A DNA stretch of 64,000 nucleotides from Sclerotinia nivalis (GCA_029531795.1 JAPEIS010000011.1:186001-250000), one strand, 5' to 3'; shown: positions 11,589 through 25,068, counted from the first letter of the stretch. Made by a program: numbers and translations. The notes: generated from the letters alone by a model not told the origin.

Positions 11589-14060
11589 CGTGGTGATTTA
11601 CACGAGTAGTGGAAAAAATCAAAAAGTCGCAGATGTATAGAAAAGATTGGAGAAGAGAGAACCTGGTGCGCCGGTGGATCGTAATGACTGTATGACAATT
11701 TGTCTGATGTTTAAAAACAAATCTTAGAAACACATCGGAAATGTCAAGAAAACCTTGCAATCAGCTGAGATGGGATGATAATAAAAATGAAGTGGTGCAA
11801 TCTAGAGTACTAATAAATAAACCTCAAACGGAGAGATGCACCTTCCCGTCATGGCAATTCAAGAGTTCCAAAAATTTTGGGCCACAACTTGTGGAAATGA
11901 AAACTTAATAATTAGAAAAGAATAAAAATTGTCTCTGATTTGAAAAGATGATCTTGTCTACTAAATATCATGTCAAATCTGTTGTGGTTCTCAGGGTTTC
12001 TTTCATTCTCGACTCTACAATCAGCTTTTGTAGGTCGCAAATTCTTAAACACAACTTGATATCTCGGAATCTCGTCCCAAATATGCGGGAAGATACATGC
12101 TGTGCTCGACCATGGTAACACATAAATGCCCAAGTCCATAAGCTATCAGCCAAGAAGTAGTGCGAGGTTACATTATGAATTTATGTCGGGTCGTGTGTTT
12201 GACCAGAACTTCTTGATTAAGTCAAACACTCTGGTATGCATTGTGTTCTTTTGAAGTTTTTTGACTTTATTTCTCCCACTTACATGCAAGAAGTTCTGAC
12301 ATCCTGAATTCTCATGTTGTCTTGGGCTATTGATGACTTGAAATCTCAATCAAGATAATAAATAAGCCATGGTTATCTGAAGATAAATTGCTTCCCATCT
12401 ACCTCTTCAAAACCTCTAAAACACCCCTTTCCATGAGCCGAGCTTGTCTAGGCTCAAGGGAACGTAAGATACACTAAGTAAGCCCAATGCCGATTGCAAA
12501 TTGACTATTGGCCCGGCTCCGTGCAAATCACACTCGGATAATGGCGATAGACACGGGGATATTGTATAGGCTCGCAGAGAGCAAGTGTGTGAAAGCTATA
12601 CGCAAGATTGTCTGTCATTAGAAATCTCCTATCACTAGGAATATCATGGTTCTAATATTTTTCCTCGTTTTCAACAGCCTCTCGATTTCCCTAGCAGAAT
12701 GCATCATCCGCACCTCTTGTGGATCATTGACTAGAGGAGTGTATTGTGACATGATAACAGCCGATATTTGGTAATGACAGTCCTATAAGCAATCTCAAAG
12801 CATACTTTGCCGCAACTTTAACCCCGAGACGGAGCTACGCGTTTCTCCAAAATTCTACTAATGACAAAGGGGTAAAAGCGAGCTCCAGACTACCCATGCT
12901 TCGACTGCGAACTGATTACCTTCTAGAACCTTTCGTAGTCCATTTACTTTGCGTCAGCAGAAATGGGCTACTCGTATTTGACTTTAAAAAGGGCAGTTAT
13001 TTTGTGACCTTGGAAGTAGTGTCTGCCAAGTCTGGTTATATTGATGGCTTCAGAATTGAGATGGATGGACTGTCTTCTAGATCATTTCCAGAATCATTCT
13101 AGTAGTCCACTGTTTTCAGTCAGTGGACATACGTGTCCAATCTCCATTCCAATCTCCATTCCAAGATGTCGTTTAAACTTTGGAATGAATCAATCAGTTT
13201 GAATAGGTACCGTTGATTATCACAAAGTCGCTTCAAACGATCTGAGTAATCGATTAGGTGATATCCAACTGGCTAGCGCAAGGTACTAGACCCCTATTTG
13301 AGTAAGGGCGACACGCTGTTGAGGTTGGTAATCCCTTCTAAGATCTTACCCATGTAAGCTAACGTTCACACGCGGAAAGAAAGTTGTAGAGAAAATCCTA
13401 CTTGAATATCGATTTAAAACAAAAAATAAGGTATTTGAAATTGCTTCAAAGTCAATTAATATCACAACTTTTGATCAGTGAAATTCTGTTTTACGTGGTG
13501 TCATGGAGTGTAGAAAGGAGGTCTCCCGGCTTCTGGGGGCCGTTCGTACCCCTCTATCGCAGGATCGGCAACGATAACCCACTAAATGCAACCCTAGATT
13601 GATCCTCGTACATAAACATAGGCGCCATTTTCTTTATGGAATTTCCTGGCATAAATATTTGTGAGTATCAACCAACAGTATATAATAATAAACAATACGC
13701 AGTGAAGTTTATATTTTTGCACTTCTGTATGTATACTTTTCTCGCTCGTTCTAGAGTCAAGTAATCAACGAGTAGCGAGTAGCGAGTAGCGTTGAATGTG
13801 ATATTCATGTCAAACAACAATCTGAAAATCCAATCCCAGCATTGACATCTTGGCTACGTCACAGTGCGAGCCTTATCCACAAAGAGTAACACATGATTAA
13901 CACTTCTCGATTTATCGATTGCGAACTGCCAGAAACACGAGACCTCTCAAAAACAACACATCTATTGTAATCTTACAATTATTTTTGTAAAAGTAGTTTC
14001 TAATACGATTTCTACCAACGCCAGTATTAATGAACTGTCGCAGGAGCGAAACACTTTGTC
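11589..14060. other. Long intergenic region, no supportable gene
   Basis: About 2.5 kb of AT-rich sequence. A 68-codon ATG frame at 12896-13102 is open, but has no recognisable motif or splice partner. A triple CGAGTAG repeat lies near 13769-13791. No tRNA-like or element-like structure was found by eye. Confidence 0.45.
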
Positions 14061-16869
14061 ATGATGCGAAACAAACAATCCTCATCGCTGCAGAAGACGT
14101 ACGATGAATGCTATTTAATATGCTCGACTGCTGTATATTTTGAGGGGCAGGTTAGTACGGATAGTTATCTTCTGTTGGAAGATTTTGTGACTGGAGAGAG
14201 GAATTACTGACAAGTTTTCATACAGGGCAACGAGGCAGAAGCTTTACGATCATGGCGGTCGGCTTTAGATCAAATATATTATCACAATGCATATCGAGTT
14301 CCTGCGGGCTATGTACCCAAATCCGAAACCGAGAAAGCTTTGAAAGATAGTCTGAGGTCTATGGAAATGCAATGCAAAGAACGCGTCGATTTATTAGAAG
14401 CCCTAAAGGCCTCGCGGGAAGAAAGGGACAGTGGAGAAAAGACGCCACCAGATGAGGCTAGCAGCGGCGGCAGTGGCAGCGGAAGGTTCAAATCATTTTT
14501 GAAATCTGGACGAGCTTCTTCGGATTCTCTACCTCCTTCTACAAGCAATACCAGTAACACAATTGGCGAGGGCACAATTCCTGCGGTCAATTATGATGGT
14601 CTACCAAAGCCTACCCCGCCTCCGCTACCACAAAGACCGTTCTTGGCTGCAAAGAATAGCTCAGAGATGGCTGTTGTTGGTGGTGGTAGAAGTATGTCGA
14701 GCTCTTCTATTGCACCTCAATCAGCATCATCGAAGCCATCTGCTCAAACATTTCATCCATCAATACCTACACCACAACACAAAATGTCGAAAGATTCAAG
14801 AAGTCCAAGTCCCGAAAAAGGAGGAAGAACGATGCTTCAAACGTTGAGATCTGGCGATTCAAAGAAAAGTAAGAGTTCTCGATCAAGTCAAAAGAAGGGC
14901 GATAATTCTGTCACGAATAAGGCTGCTACTCTGGCTTGGAATACCATGGGTAGAAAGGGGAAAGATAAAGACAAATCGACCCGTTCTCAAGATCCAGAAA
15001 CTGATAACAGCACAACAAACCTACCAGGTAGTAGGCCTAGCTTTTCCGATCCATCCAAAGGGAAACCATTACCTCCGAACCCGGTTCGATTCGATAGCAC
15101 AACAAGAACTCTAGTGCCAGAAGCACGACCGCCCCGAAAATCACCAGTCGATTTACTAACTGGCATGAATGATTTGGTCGGAGCTACGGGTCGATCAAAT
15201 GGGTATCCCTTTCCTCCAACTGATCCAGGTCAACCAGGCGCTATTTCTGGACATTCTCTCACCACTGCCACTATGAAAGACTTGATTAGCCTTGATTCTC
15301 CACTTATACCACCACATGCTGAGCCTGACACTGGCCCGTCATCACAACCTTCACCGGTAGAGCCCAGCGCTACAACATTCGCACAGCTTAAGAAAGGACC
15401 TCCCCCACCACCACCTCACTCAAGACCACCAGGTAAATTTGAACCGTTAAAATATCCGACTTATCTCCAGGAGTACCCCGATACAATAGCCAAGAAGGGC
15501 AATCCGGACGGCATATTACTTCAGCGAAGGAGACCAAGTCCAAGGCTAGGCGCAGACGCGGGTCCCACAGGAACATCAAATCGCCTACAAAGAAAACCTG
15601 TGTCTGCGAATATTTCGTCAACAAGGCGTGTAGATGATAGCAAAAAGTCACGAGGCAAAGAAGTCAGGCGAGTAAAAGGGGATGACACTTCGTCTCAAAG
15701 TGCGAATGATGACACCAGTAATGAAGAACCACGAACTCGACATAAGAGAAAGCAAAAGCAAGTGTTAGCACCAATACTTGCTGATCCCACAACGCCAACA
15801 TCGGACGAATCCAACGATTCTGCCACTGACACAATCAAAAGTGCATGGGACGAGAAAGTAAAATATCTCATGAAACATCTTCCAAAAGGAGTCGATGAAG
15901 GGGCTGCCAAACAAATATTTAACGAGGTTGTAGTTCAAGGTGATGAGGTGCACTGGGAAGATGTTGCCGGTTTAGAGGTTGCTAAGAATGCGCTCAAAGA
16001 AGCCGTCGTTTATCCATTTTTACGACCAGACTTATTCATGGGCCTTCGCGAACCAGCTCGTGGTATGCTTTTGTTCGGTCCTCCAGGTACTGGTAAAACT
16101 ATGTTAGCAAGAGCGGTTGCCACTGAATCGAAGTCCACATTTTTCTCTATTTCCGCTAGTAGTTTGACAAGTAAGTTCTTGGGTGAATCTGAGAAACTTG
16201 TCCGAGCATTGTTTTCTCTTGCAAAAGCACTGGCCCCAAGTATCATTTTCGTTGATGAAATAGATTCCCTTCTTTCTGCGCGATCTGGTGGGGAGCATGA
16301 AGCTACAAGGCGCATTAAAACCGAATTTCTCATTCAATGGAGTGATCTGCAGAGAGCTGCAGCTGGTAGGGAGCAAACAGACAAGGAAAAGGAAAGAGGG
16401 GATGCCAGCCGAGTTCTAGTACTTGCGGCAACAAATTTGCCATGGGCAATTGATGAAGCGGCAAGACGACGATTTGTGAGAAGACAATATATTCCTTTGC
16501 CTGAGGATGAAACTAGAGGCAAGCAATTGAAGACTCTGTTGGGACATCAAAAACATAGTTTGAAGGACGAAGATATCGAAGAACTGGTTAGATTGACCGA
16601 TGGTAAGATTTCTTGTTCACATAATTGGGATATTTCTAACATATCTAGGATTCTCGGGATCGGACATTACAGCATTAGCTAAAGATGCAGCCATGGGCCC
16701 TCTTCGATCTCTTGGAGAAAAGCTATTGGAAATGTCCATGGATGATATTCGTCCAATGCAAATGCAAGACTTTGAGGCTAGCTTGGTCAATATTAGACCA
16801 AGTGTAAGCAAACAAGGACTTCAAGAATTTGAGGATTGGGCAAAGGAGTTTGGTGAACGGGGAGGTTAA
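14061..16869 (+). CDS. AAA ATPase of the Sap1/Yta6/spastin-like (meiotic clade) group
   Basis: Three exons, 14061-14150, 14226-16602 and 16649-16869, encode 895 residues. Both introns (75 and 46 bp) have good donors (GTTAGT, GTAAGA), and the second joins TDG to [14 protein letters not shown]. Residues 1-90 resemble an MIT-like helical domain ([19 protein letters not shown]). A long disordered Ser/Pro region follows (about 90-560) with polyproline ([11 protein letters not shown]). The AAA module then begins at [20 protein letters not shown]. Walker A GPPGTGKT is at 648-655, Walker B IIFVDEID at 703-710, and the second region of homology reads [18 protein letters not shown] Vps4-type C-terminal helix ends the protein. 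Such enzymes are ring ATPases remodelling microtubules or membrane complexes; the yeast relatives' exact role is unsettled. An insert around [17 protein letters not shown] lengthens the loop before the second region of homology. Confidence 0.9.
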
Positions 16870-17247
16870 GTTTACGACGCATTTTATCTGTATATATTAC
16901 TTTGTGTATAAATATTTTAGCTTTTGGTTTAACATGATTGATTTGGAGGCCCGCAATACAACGGATCATGGGGTTGGGAGGGCAATGAAAAGGTCCTCGG
17001 TACCTGGATGGGTTATGGTTGGGAGTTGGTTTTTGAGAATTGAGATTGAAACTCTTTACAGGATAAGAGCTGGTATGATGCCGTTATAAACACAACATAC
17101 GCAATAGATATATTACATGATGTGTGCCATGTCATTTTTTCCACATGATATTTATGATACAATCCCATCTTTATAACACACCCTGTGCAAAAAATGTATT
17201 ACACCTTAAACGCCAAATATGCATATCCGCCCACATCCGATTTCCTT
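16870..17247. other. Spacer between convergent genes
   Basis: About 380 bases between the AAA ATPase and the uS17 gene on the opposite strand; presumably both 3' UTRs. Nothing else seen. Confidence 0.5.
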
Positions 17248-17870
17248 TTACACAAGCCTTACTTCCTCACCATTTACACTTTCATCCGCCTTGACGGCCT
17301 CCTCCTTCCCCCACCCCTCCACGTACCACTCACCCCCCTCAATCCCCCTTGGATCCCTCTCAAATCCCCAACGACTCCACTGCCCTTTTCTAATGTCCTT
17401 CGCCATCAATTTGTGCTCTCGCTCAGCTATTCGTTCTTCCGCAGTTGGGATCGGGGGTCGCTCAGATATAGGTTTACCAAAGGGCGCAATGATGGAGGAT
17501 ACGACATGACGCACGGTTTTTGAGGTTCTCCAGCCCGGGGATATAGAGATTACGTCCCCGGTGTTGAGGGAGGAGTTAGGGTCATGGACGAGGAGATGCT
17601 CGGTTGCATTGAATTTCTGGGTGGGGGTTAGTGAGGGGCGATGTTTTGGCTGGGGGTTCTGTGGGGAAATGAGAGGAAGGATGGAATATATATGGCTGAA
17701 TAGATAAATGGGAGAAATACCTTTTGAAGATGCTTATTCCATACTTGTTTTCCAATTTGTACTTTTACTGTCTTTTGCATGAAGCCGCTTGATACCACTA
17801 CAGCATTGATCTGCCGCGACGCATGAGCTGCAGCCTTTGCAGCGGGCTTTATTGCTCTTTGTATGGGCAT
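17248..17870 (-). CDS. Mitochondrial small-subunit ribosomal protein uS17m
   Basis: Two exons on the minus strand, 17870-17721 and 17616-17248, encode 172 residues. The 104-bp intron has donor GTATTT, branch ACTAAC and acceptor CCCAG and joins NKHLQK to KFNATEHLLVHDP. The core is the S17 OB fold: VVVSSGFMQKTVKVQIGKQ (about residues 24-42), then HDPNSSLNTGDVISISPG and RTSKTVRHVV. The Ala/Lys/Arg-rich first 20 residues suit a mitochondrial presequence. The C-terminal extension (about 110-172, Glu/Trp-rich) is normal for fungal mitochondrial S17. An in-frame ATG 13 codons upstream (17909) exists; 17870 is preferred because the presequence-like stretch starts there. The gene is divergent from VID27 across about 410 bases. 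Confidence 0.88.
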
Positions 17871-18282
17871 TTTGAAATGGTTATCAGACCTGCAGGTTCT
17901 TTGGCGCAAATTGGAACTGAGGGGAAGACTAATCGTAATTTGCTACATGATATTTTGATGAAGCTGCCATTCAGATCCTAGACTTTTTTGAAATGTTTTT
18001 CCGTTTCCGAGACCGATTTTGCACAGCCACAACTGTGGCGTTGCTTTCCTCAAACCCCCACCATAAACATGACGTTTCTACCTTACCGTACAAAAAAATA
18101 CAAGAAACGGTCTTATCTTCTCTTTAAATTGGCCTTCTTGGTAAACGATTTCATATTTTAGAAATACCTTCTTTTGAGAGTTGAGCTACGAGAGTCAGTT
18201 GGAGCGTTTATGTGTTTTGCGACATCATTTTCTTTGAGCTTAGAGACAAACGTTCCTGATCGCAAACGAAAACAAAAACAAA
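17871..18282. promoter_or_regulatory. Divergent promoter region of uS17m and VID27
   Basis: About 410 bases between head-to-head genes, so both promoters must lie here. No TATA box or known operator is certain; an AAAACAAAAACAAAATG context immediately precedes the VID27 start. Confidence 0.5.
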
Positions 18283-20887
18283 ATGTTTATGTTAAGAAAT
18301 GGTATGTAAATAAATAGTCTCCACCCACCCCTCTCTCATTACACCTCCATCACAAGCTTTTCAAGAGCAAAGCGCAAATCAGATATACGATTTCTTTGCT
18401 GAACAATATCTAACATATAAAACAGTCGGCAAATTGATCTTTGGTGATACATCAAAAGAATCTTTGATCGAGCTACCCCAAGGCCAACTTTATCTCGTTC
18501 GACCTCTGTCTCCTAAAGGATATTCTGAACTCATATTTCGCGACGCAGCAGCGAGGATTAGAAGAACGGGCCAGGAATTTCAATACCAACTTGTGATTCA
18601 AAGAGCCTACGAAGAAGGCGAAGAGGAATTACTGGACGACGAGGCTGCGGAGGACGAAGACGGCACAACAGCTTTGAGCGGCGATCGCGACGAGAAAACA
18701 TTCCTCCTAGACGAAAGTTTACATTTTCGATCGGAGATTCGCGAAGGCGGTGAAAAGGTTCTTGCGTGGAGAGATCTGAGCGGTGACGCGGGCGACTTAT
18801 ACGAATTTGTTTGCGACGTTTCGATTGAGAATAGTCAGGTTCAATCATTTGAACTTACAGCTGTGCATTGTCAATTTGAGAGGAAGTTCAGGAGAAGTTA
18901 TTTGACAGCTACTGAAGGGGAGTTGAGTCAATTTGCGTTTGAGGAAGAAGAACCAATTCCGCATGCTAGTCCGCCTATAAGCCCTACAACTTTGAGTCCT
19001 GTGCAATCATTTCCGGCTATCGATCAAACGTTTACTAGAAGCACGGCAAATTCTGCGCTAAAAGGAGACATGAGTCCTGTTACAAGACGGTCGAGGGCGC
19101 CGGCCAGGACTCCATCGCCGGTTGATGAGGGTCCAACGAAGGCACCGGCTGTTGCTGCACACCCCGAGGCTATTTCTGTATTGGCAGAGGAGACCGCCGA
19201 ATTACATCTATTCGACTTCATTTCTGGTTCCTTTATCAAGCAGGACGATGAGGTTAAGGCAACTGTTACCGAAGTTGGGAAATGGCAATATTGGCTACAA
19301 ATAACCGGCAAGGACAGAGACTGGTTAGGTCAAGCTGTTATTGCGGATATCAATCCAGTCTTTAACTTCGAATATTCCTCGTTTATCTTCAATGCTTACA
19401 CAGCTGATCATCAAGCATATTCATGGCTTCTTCGATTCAAGGATCAAGAGACAATCACAAGATTCCAGGAAGGGTTGATGCAAGCTTTATGGGAACAGTT
19501 GAATGAGATTAAGTGGAACAAGAGTAAGGAAGATGAGAGAGATTATGTTCTTGAGGCGTTCCAGGATCTTACCATGGAGGACGCTCCGGATTTTGTTGAG
19601 GGTGAAGAGGAAGAAGAGGAACAGGAGGAGGAAGTGGAGGATCAAGATGACGGACAAAGAAGCGAACACTACGACTCTGATGAGGAAGAAGATGATGTGG
19701 TTACTCGGGACGATGATGGAAATGTCAACTCACAACTTGCGGTTGGATACAAGCATGATCGATCATTTGTTGTTAGAGGATCCAAAATTGGTGTCTTCAA
19801 ACATACACCCAACAACAATCTGGAGTTTTCGACCAACATTTCGAAAGTTCAAACGCCAAATGGCAAACTATTCAGTCCAAAAAAAGTTATGCTTCATGCT
19901 GAGGATACGAATATGATTCTTCAAGATGAGCGTAATCCAAATTCTCTCTATAAAATGGATTTGGAATATGGAAAGATTGTCGATGAATGGAAAGTCCATG
20001 ATGATATCCCTGTCAACACTTTTGCACCAGAAAGCAAATTTGCTCAAATGACAGGAGAGCAAACCTTCCTTGGTCTTTCACGAAATGCTCTTTACCGTAT
20101 CGATCCTCGTCTTGCGGGAAATAAACTTGTCGATTCCGAACTCAAACAATATGTCTCGAAGAACGATTTCTCAGCTGCTGCAACCACCGAAAAGGGGTAC
20201 ATCGCAGTCGCTAGTAACAAGGGTGACATTCGTATGTTTGATCGTCTTGGCATTAACGCCAAGACTCATATCCCAGCTCTTGGTGAACCTATCATTGGTC
20301 TCGACGTTAGTGCCGATGGTCGTTGGGTTTTGGCTACTTGCCGCACTTATCTTCTTCTCATTGATGCTCTCCAAAAAGATGGCAAAAATGAAGGCAAGCT
20401 TGGGTTCGAAAAATCATTCGGTAAAGATTCGAAGCCTCAACCTCGTCGTCTTGGTCTCACACCAGCTCACGTCGCTCAATTCCAACATGAGACTGGCGCT
20501 GCTCTCTCATTTACACCAGCTCGCTTCAATACCGGTGAAGGTCTTTCCGAAACATCCATCATTACAGCTACGGGTCCTTTCATCGTAACCTGGAATATGA
20601 AAAAGATCTTGAGGGGTAGCAAGGATCCTTATAGTATTAAACGTTACGCTGAAGAAGTCAAGGCGGATAACTTCAAATATGGTAGCGATAAGAATGTTAT
20701 CGTGGCATTACCAAATGAAGTTAACATGGTAGCGAAACAAAGCTTCAAGAAACCAACGAGAGAAAGTATTGCGACGCCAGTTAGAGTTGGGTGGAGTAAT
20801 GGGAGAAGGGATAGTGCCAGGATTGGTGGAAGAGATAGTGGGAGATATAAGTTGGGAAGGGAGGATGTGGTTAATAGTCCTTATTAA
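18283..20887 (+). CDS. VID27: VID27 family protein
   Basis: Two exons, 18283-18301 and 18426-20887, give 826 residues. The first exon is only 19 nt and encodes MFMLRN; the 124-bp intron has donor GTATGT and branch TCTAAC, and the junction yields MFMLRNVGKLIFGDTSKES, the characteristic N-terminus of Vid27. The N-terminal domain (about 1-165) is followed by a Pro/Ser linker, a central PH-like domain (ETAELHLFDFISGSF onward), an acidic run near 401-435, and a C-terminal beta-propeller region (DRSFVVRGSKIGVFKHT onward, with KGYIAVASNKGDIRMFDRL). Yeast Vid27 was linked to vacuolar import and degradation of gluconeogenic enzymes; its molecular activity is unclear. The Arg/Gly-rich tail is disordered. 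Confidence 0.93.
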
Positions 20888-23242
20888 GCGATTATTTTTG
20901 GGACTTTGGTTGGAGGCGGGGAGTGTTTATGCTAAGGGAGTGCGGGGAGTTTTCGAGGCATTTTGTGTTTTTTTTTCTGGGAGTGACGGATTCTTCTTTG
21001 AGCTTGCTTTGTTCTTAGCTTGCTTTAAGTATTTTGGGGGAAATGCTTAATTTGATTTTTTAAAGTGCGTGTAGTTTCATGATCGCTTTTTGACAGACAC
21101 TATAGCGGACAGGACACATGATTCAAGGATAGGAATAACAGAAGCGATACCATGCATGGGTAGATGGGTATTCATACTATTCATACTATAGAAAGATAAG
21201 TATGATTGGTGTGTGTAGTTGGGATTGTCGGCAGATGGAAATGGGAAAGGCATGGGAATAAGAAAGGCATGAGGATGTTTTTAGCAAGCAGATAAGCCGG
21301 CGAGGTGTTTAGCTTGTGGTTGGTTGGTAGTTAGTTAGGTAGTTAGTAGGTAGTAGGTAGTGAATGAATAGGATTAGTATTATTAGTACTGTGCTTTTTG
21401 TGAGTTGAGTTGTGAGTTGAGTTGTTAGTTATATTGTTTTTGAATTTAGAGGGAGGAGTTTGGGATGTTTGTTTGTGATGAGATGGATGGGGTGAGTTGA
21501 GATGGGATGAAATAAGATGAGATGGAATGAATGGATTGGATGGGATGGGTGGCATAGAATAGGATAATGAGACAGGAGTAAGATAAGATTAAGCGAAAGT
21601 ATATTCGTTCAAGATTCAAATACATCAGCTACCTAATCTTAAATGGCTACTTAATCTTAAATAACTGGCTATCTAATTGTATTGATTGTGAGGATTGTGA
21701 TGGGATATTGGGTAGGAATAGAATGGGGTTTGTGTTTATTGTGTTATATTTTTGTTATTTATAGTGGGAATTTGGTGAGTGGGTGTAGTTTGGTATATTT
21801 TAGTTTGATGGGGGGTTGGAAGGGGGTTGGGATTTGGGATATAGGGAATATTTAGGGATTTAGGTATTGGATATAAAATTGATTGTGGATGGGATGGTGG
21901 GTTGGTGGGATGGTTGAGATAAATAAAATAGTGGAATGGATGAATATATTATAAGGTTTATTATCTAATTAATAGCTAGTTATAGTATTAAACAAAATGT
22001 TTTCGATGGATTGATTGATGGAGTGTATATGGTGTATGAGAGATGTTGAGGATGTAGAATAAAGAATGTAGGATATAGAATGTAGAATATAGAATATAAG
22101 GGATGTGAAGAATATAAATGATGTTTAATAAGATAGATAGGTAGATAGGATATAGGATGTAGGATGTAGAATTTAAGGGATGTTTGTATAGGATATAGAA
22201 TATAAGCGATGTGAAAGATATTTGTATAGATAGGTAGGTATAGAGACAGAGAGCGGTATTTGTATATCTAGGTATCTAGAATAGGGGGGTATATATATAA
22301 GAGTTCGGGTAAGGGTATTTATATGAGTGTTTAGGGTGAGATGAGGATGAAGACGAGAATAAGGGTGAGGATGAGGATAAAAATGAGAAAATGATGAGTC
22401 CTGATAATTTTGATGTTCAATATGTATAAAGATAAATATATATTAGTCTCGTAGTAATAAGATTTATACTATTTCAAGTTTTCAAGTGCTCAATATATAT
22501 CGATTCAAAATATATAATAATCTAAATAAACGGGATGTTTTAAATATTCGAATCAAATTATAAATCTAATAATATACTTTTTAGATATATAAATCTTTTG
22601 AATATAAATCTTATATTTTGATTTAAGTAAGATGATTATTATATTGTATATTGTATATGAATAAGGGGGGTTTGTAAGTTTCGTAATCGAAATAATTACC
22701 GAAATGAATACTTCAAAATCTACAAGTGAAGAATATAGATGAGGGCTTAAGGCCTATCTATATATATGATTTGGAGAGATACCAGGTCTGAGAGAAAATG
22801 AAAGAAGAATGAATCATTATCCCAAGAATGACCGGTGTGCCAGTGACGGCAGAGAATAGACTCTTCCGTTACAGGTTTGGAGAGAGAGATAGCTATAGAT
22901 TTAGGTTTGTCGATTTTGAATATGTCGATGAATGTGAATAAATTTAATGAATAAATTACTATAGTTTGTTGAACTAGAAGATCAAAATACAACAGTGATA
23001 AAGTAATTATCAAGTAATTATCACGAGCGAAAGAAATGAGTTATTTTTCTAGGGTTATTCATCTATATATTGAGCTATAGAAGGGTCAACTGGGGTTATA
23101 AACATGAATTCTGATATTAATATCCCTCCATTTTAGAAAGTATTAAGTAGAATGCTTGTGGGTGGCTCAGATATTCAGATCAAGATCAATAAAGTTATTG
23201 AAAAGGCAATAAGTTGGAGTATCTTATCATTAATTATAAAGA
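20888..23242. repeat. Low-complexity, strand-asymmetric AT/G-rich region
   Basis: About 2.4 kb with no gene. From about 21150 to 22400 the plus strand is almost free of C and built from short words (GTTAGTTAGGTAGTTAGTAGG, GATGTAGAAT, GGATATAG). An imperfect longer repetition of TAGAATATAGAAT...AAGGGATGTGAA occurs near 22050-22230. From 22400 on it becomes strongly AT-rich. It reads as decayed simple sequence rather than coding DNA. Confidence 0.55.
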
Positions 23243-24238
23243 CTATTGTAGCTTCACACTTTTAGACAGACAATAGTGTGCAGAATTACAATCGTCACAA
23301 AATTTCTCCGTTTCCTCCTTCTCGAGCAATTTACGCCGTCCATCTGTTGTGGAATATATCCCCCATTTCTCCCAGAATGTCGTCTCGCAAATCATCTTTT
23401 GGATGGGTGCAATGATTACTCTTTTTCTCTCTTCTGCCAAGTCAAACGAATCGCTATCTTCCCTTAATATCCCTTCAATCCACCACTCCAGCTCTGCACG
23501 CTTGTTTTCGGTGACCTTATTTTGACCAATTCTCCCGCAGGAGTAACGAATAAATTCGGCCGTCCAACTCAGTCTCATGTTCCAGTCACTCCATAGACCA
23601 AATTGGAAATTTAAGAGATCCAGCAGGGTTATAAGGCAGGCGAAAGATGCAAGATGGTGAACATTTTGGTACGTAAAATACTCGAGGAAATCATGCCAGC
23701 TTTTAAATTCGGGGGCAAAAATTCGAAGAATACAGGTTTTTGTTATAAGCCATATCGTGAGAAGATAGAAGTTTTCACGATGAGACAGACAAGGCGGGAT
23801 CCCTTGTCGCGAACCAGATAGATAAATCGCGAGGCGTTCTTTTTGGAGTTGTATCTCTTTCTTTGCCTGTTCTGGTGTCCATGATTTCCTACGAAATGCA
23901 AAAGGAAATTTGGCACTTCTAGTCTCATCAAAAGACTCGAGAAGCACTCGAACTCGAGAAAGCTTCTCAAAAGGGGAGAAGTCTCTAGATATAATGTAAT
24001 CGTTATATCCCAATCCTCTCGGAGACCTTCGAAGTGAAGCAGAAAAAGAAATCAAAGAGATGTTCCAAAAACAAAGCCAGCAAAAGTGGTCGTCATTCAG
24101 GAAAGGGCTGTATCTTTGGCGTACGAAGTATACGAATGCCGAAAGACACAGAATAGGCAAGAGCCGGTAGATGATAAATGCAAGGGGATCTGGAATACGA
24201 GAACGTTTGTCCTCAGGTTCGAGTGTAGTAAACTTCAT
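23243..24238 (-). CDS. Orphan predicted membrane protein
   Basis: A single-exon ATG frame of 331 residues. Near the N-terminus two hydrophobic stretches follow a basic leader: LAFIIYRLLPILCLSAFVYF (about 19-38) and DHFCWLCFWNISLISFSAS (about 50-68). Two further hydrophobic stretches lie mid-protein (FYLLTIWLITKTCILRIF and FACLITLLDLLNFQF). The C-terminal third is charged and carries CDDCNSAHYC near the end. The layout resembles small lineage-specific fungal membrane proteins; no family is recognised. It sits in AT-rich, repeat-laden DNA, so it may be a young or decaying gene. Confidence 0.5.
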   Translation of the reverse strand: MKFTTLEPEDKRSRIPDPLAFIIYRLLPILCLSAFVYFVRQRYSPFLNDDHFCWLCFWNISLISFSASLRRSPRGLGYNDYIISRDFSPFEKLSRVRVLLESFDETRSAKFPFAFRRKSWTPEQAKKEIQLQKERLAIYLSGSRQGIPPCLSHRENFYLLTIWLITKTCILRIFAPEFKSWHDFLEYFTYQNVHHLASFACLITLLDLLNFQFGLWSDWNMRLSWTAEFIRYSCGRIGQNKVTENKRAELEWWIEGILREDSDSFDLAEERKRVIIAPIQKMICETTFWEKWGIYSTTDGRRKLLEKEETEKFCDDCNSAHYCLSKSVKLQ

Positions 24239-24907
24239 GAATGCGGTCGTGTTGTAAACTTAGGAGTTGGTGAATATCCAGAATATCCAGAGTGAGGTAT
24301 GTCGTATGCTTCCCTGGTGTGTGTGGGAGTTCGTCGGTTATATTCAATCGTTGATGTTAACTAAGGACTAGCGCTGCACTCTAGCCTCTCCATAACCCTA
24401 ACTGTCCTACGACTGTCCTCCCTTCATTTCCCCAGCCCAACTCGAATATGCTGAGGCTAAGCCTGATGTAGTTCCAATGTTTCCGTTCGTCCAGACTGCA
24501 GGCCGGACTTGAAAGTTTAGAATGTTTTCAATGTTTGGAAGTCTCTGCATGCTTGAATTTCTCCAAATATTTGACAACGCTTTAGTCCATCGAATATTCA
24601 AGTGATTCCATGATACAAGACGGTTTCAATGGAATACAAGTTTCGACGATGTTTCGATGATGATTCTTCTATGAACATTCGACGATTGCGGTTGACGATG
24701 ATTCAATGAAGATGATTCAATGACGATGATGATGGCTGTGACGCGATGCGATATTTCTGTTTTCGATTCGTAGTAGTTCGTTTGTTGGTTTGTTGGTTTT
24801 TTGAGTTTATTAGCTTCTTCGAGGTCGGTCTGAATTTTGGATATGTCCGAAAAGTCCTCGAGTACTGACGCCCAAGGCCATGCGAAGGCCAAACTCTTCT
24901 TGGGCTA

Positions 24908-25002
24908 CTCGTGCCTAGTTGGTCCATCCCAGACACCCACAGTCGTTCGGGAAAAGCCCTACTAATCCTGTGGGGCCGGTCAGAAACCTTCCAGACGACG
25001 AG
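24908..25002 (+). repeat. 95-bp direct repeat, copy 1
   Basis: Matches 25069-25163 over its whole length from CTCGTGCC to GACGACGAG with the same spacing and no gaps. The six differences seen by eye are all transitions. A shared core reads ACCCACAGTCGTTCGGGAAA. Confidence 0.85.
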
Positions 25003-25068
25003 CGGATTAACAATATATCGTCGTGTCATCGTTGTAAGTTCCATTAATCTCTTCCTACCCCCCGCCCC

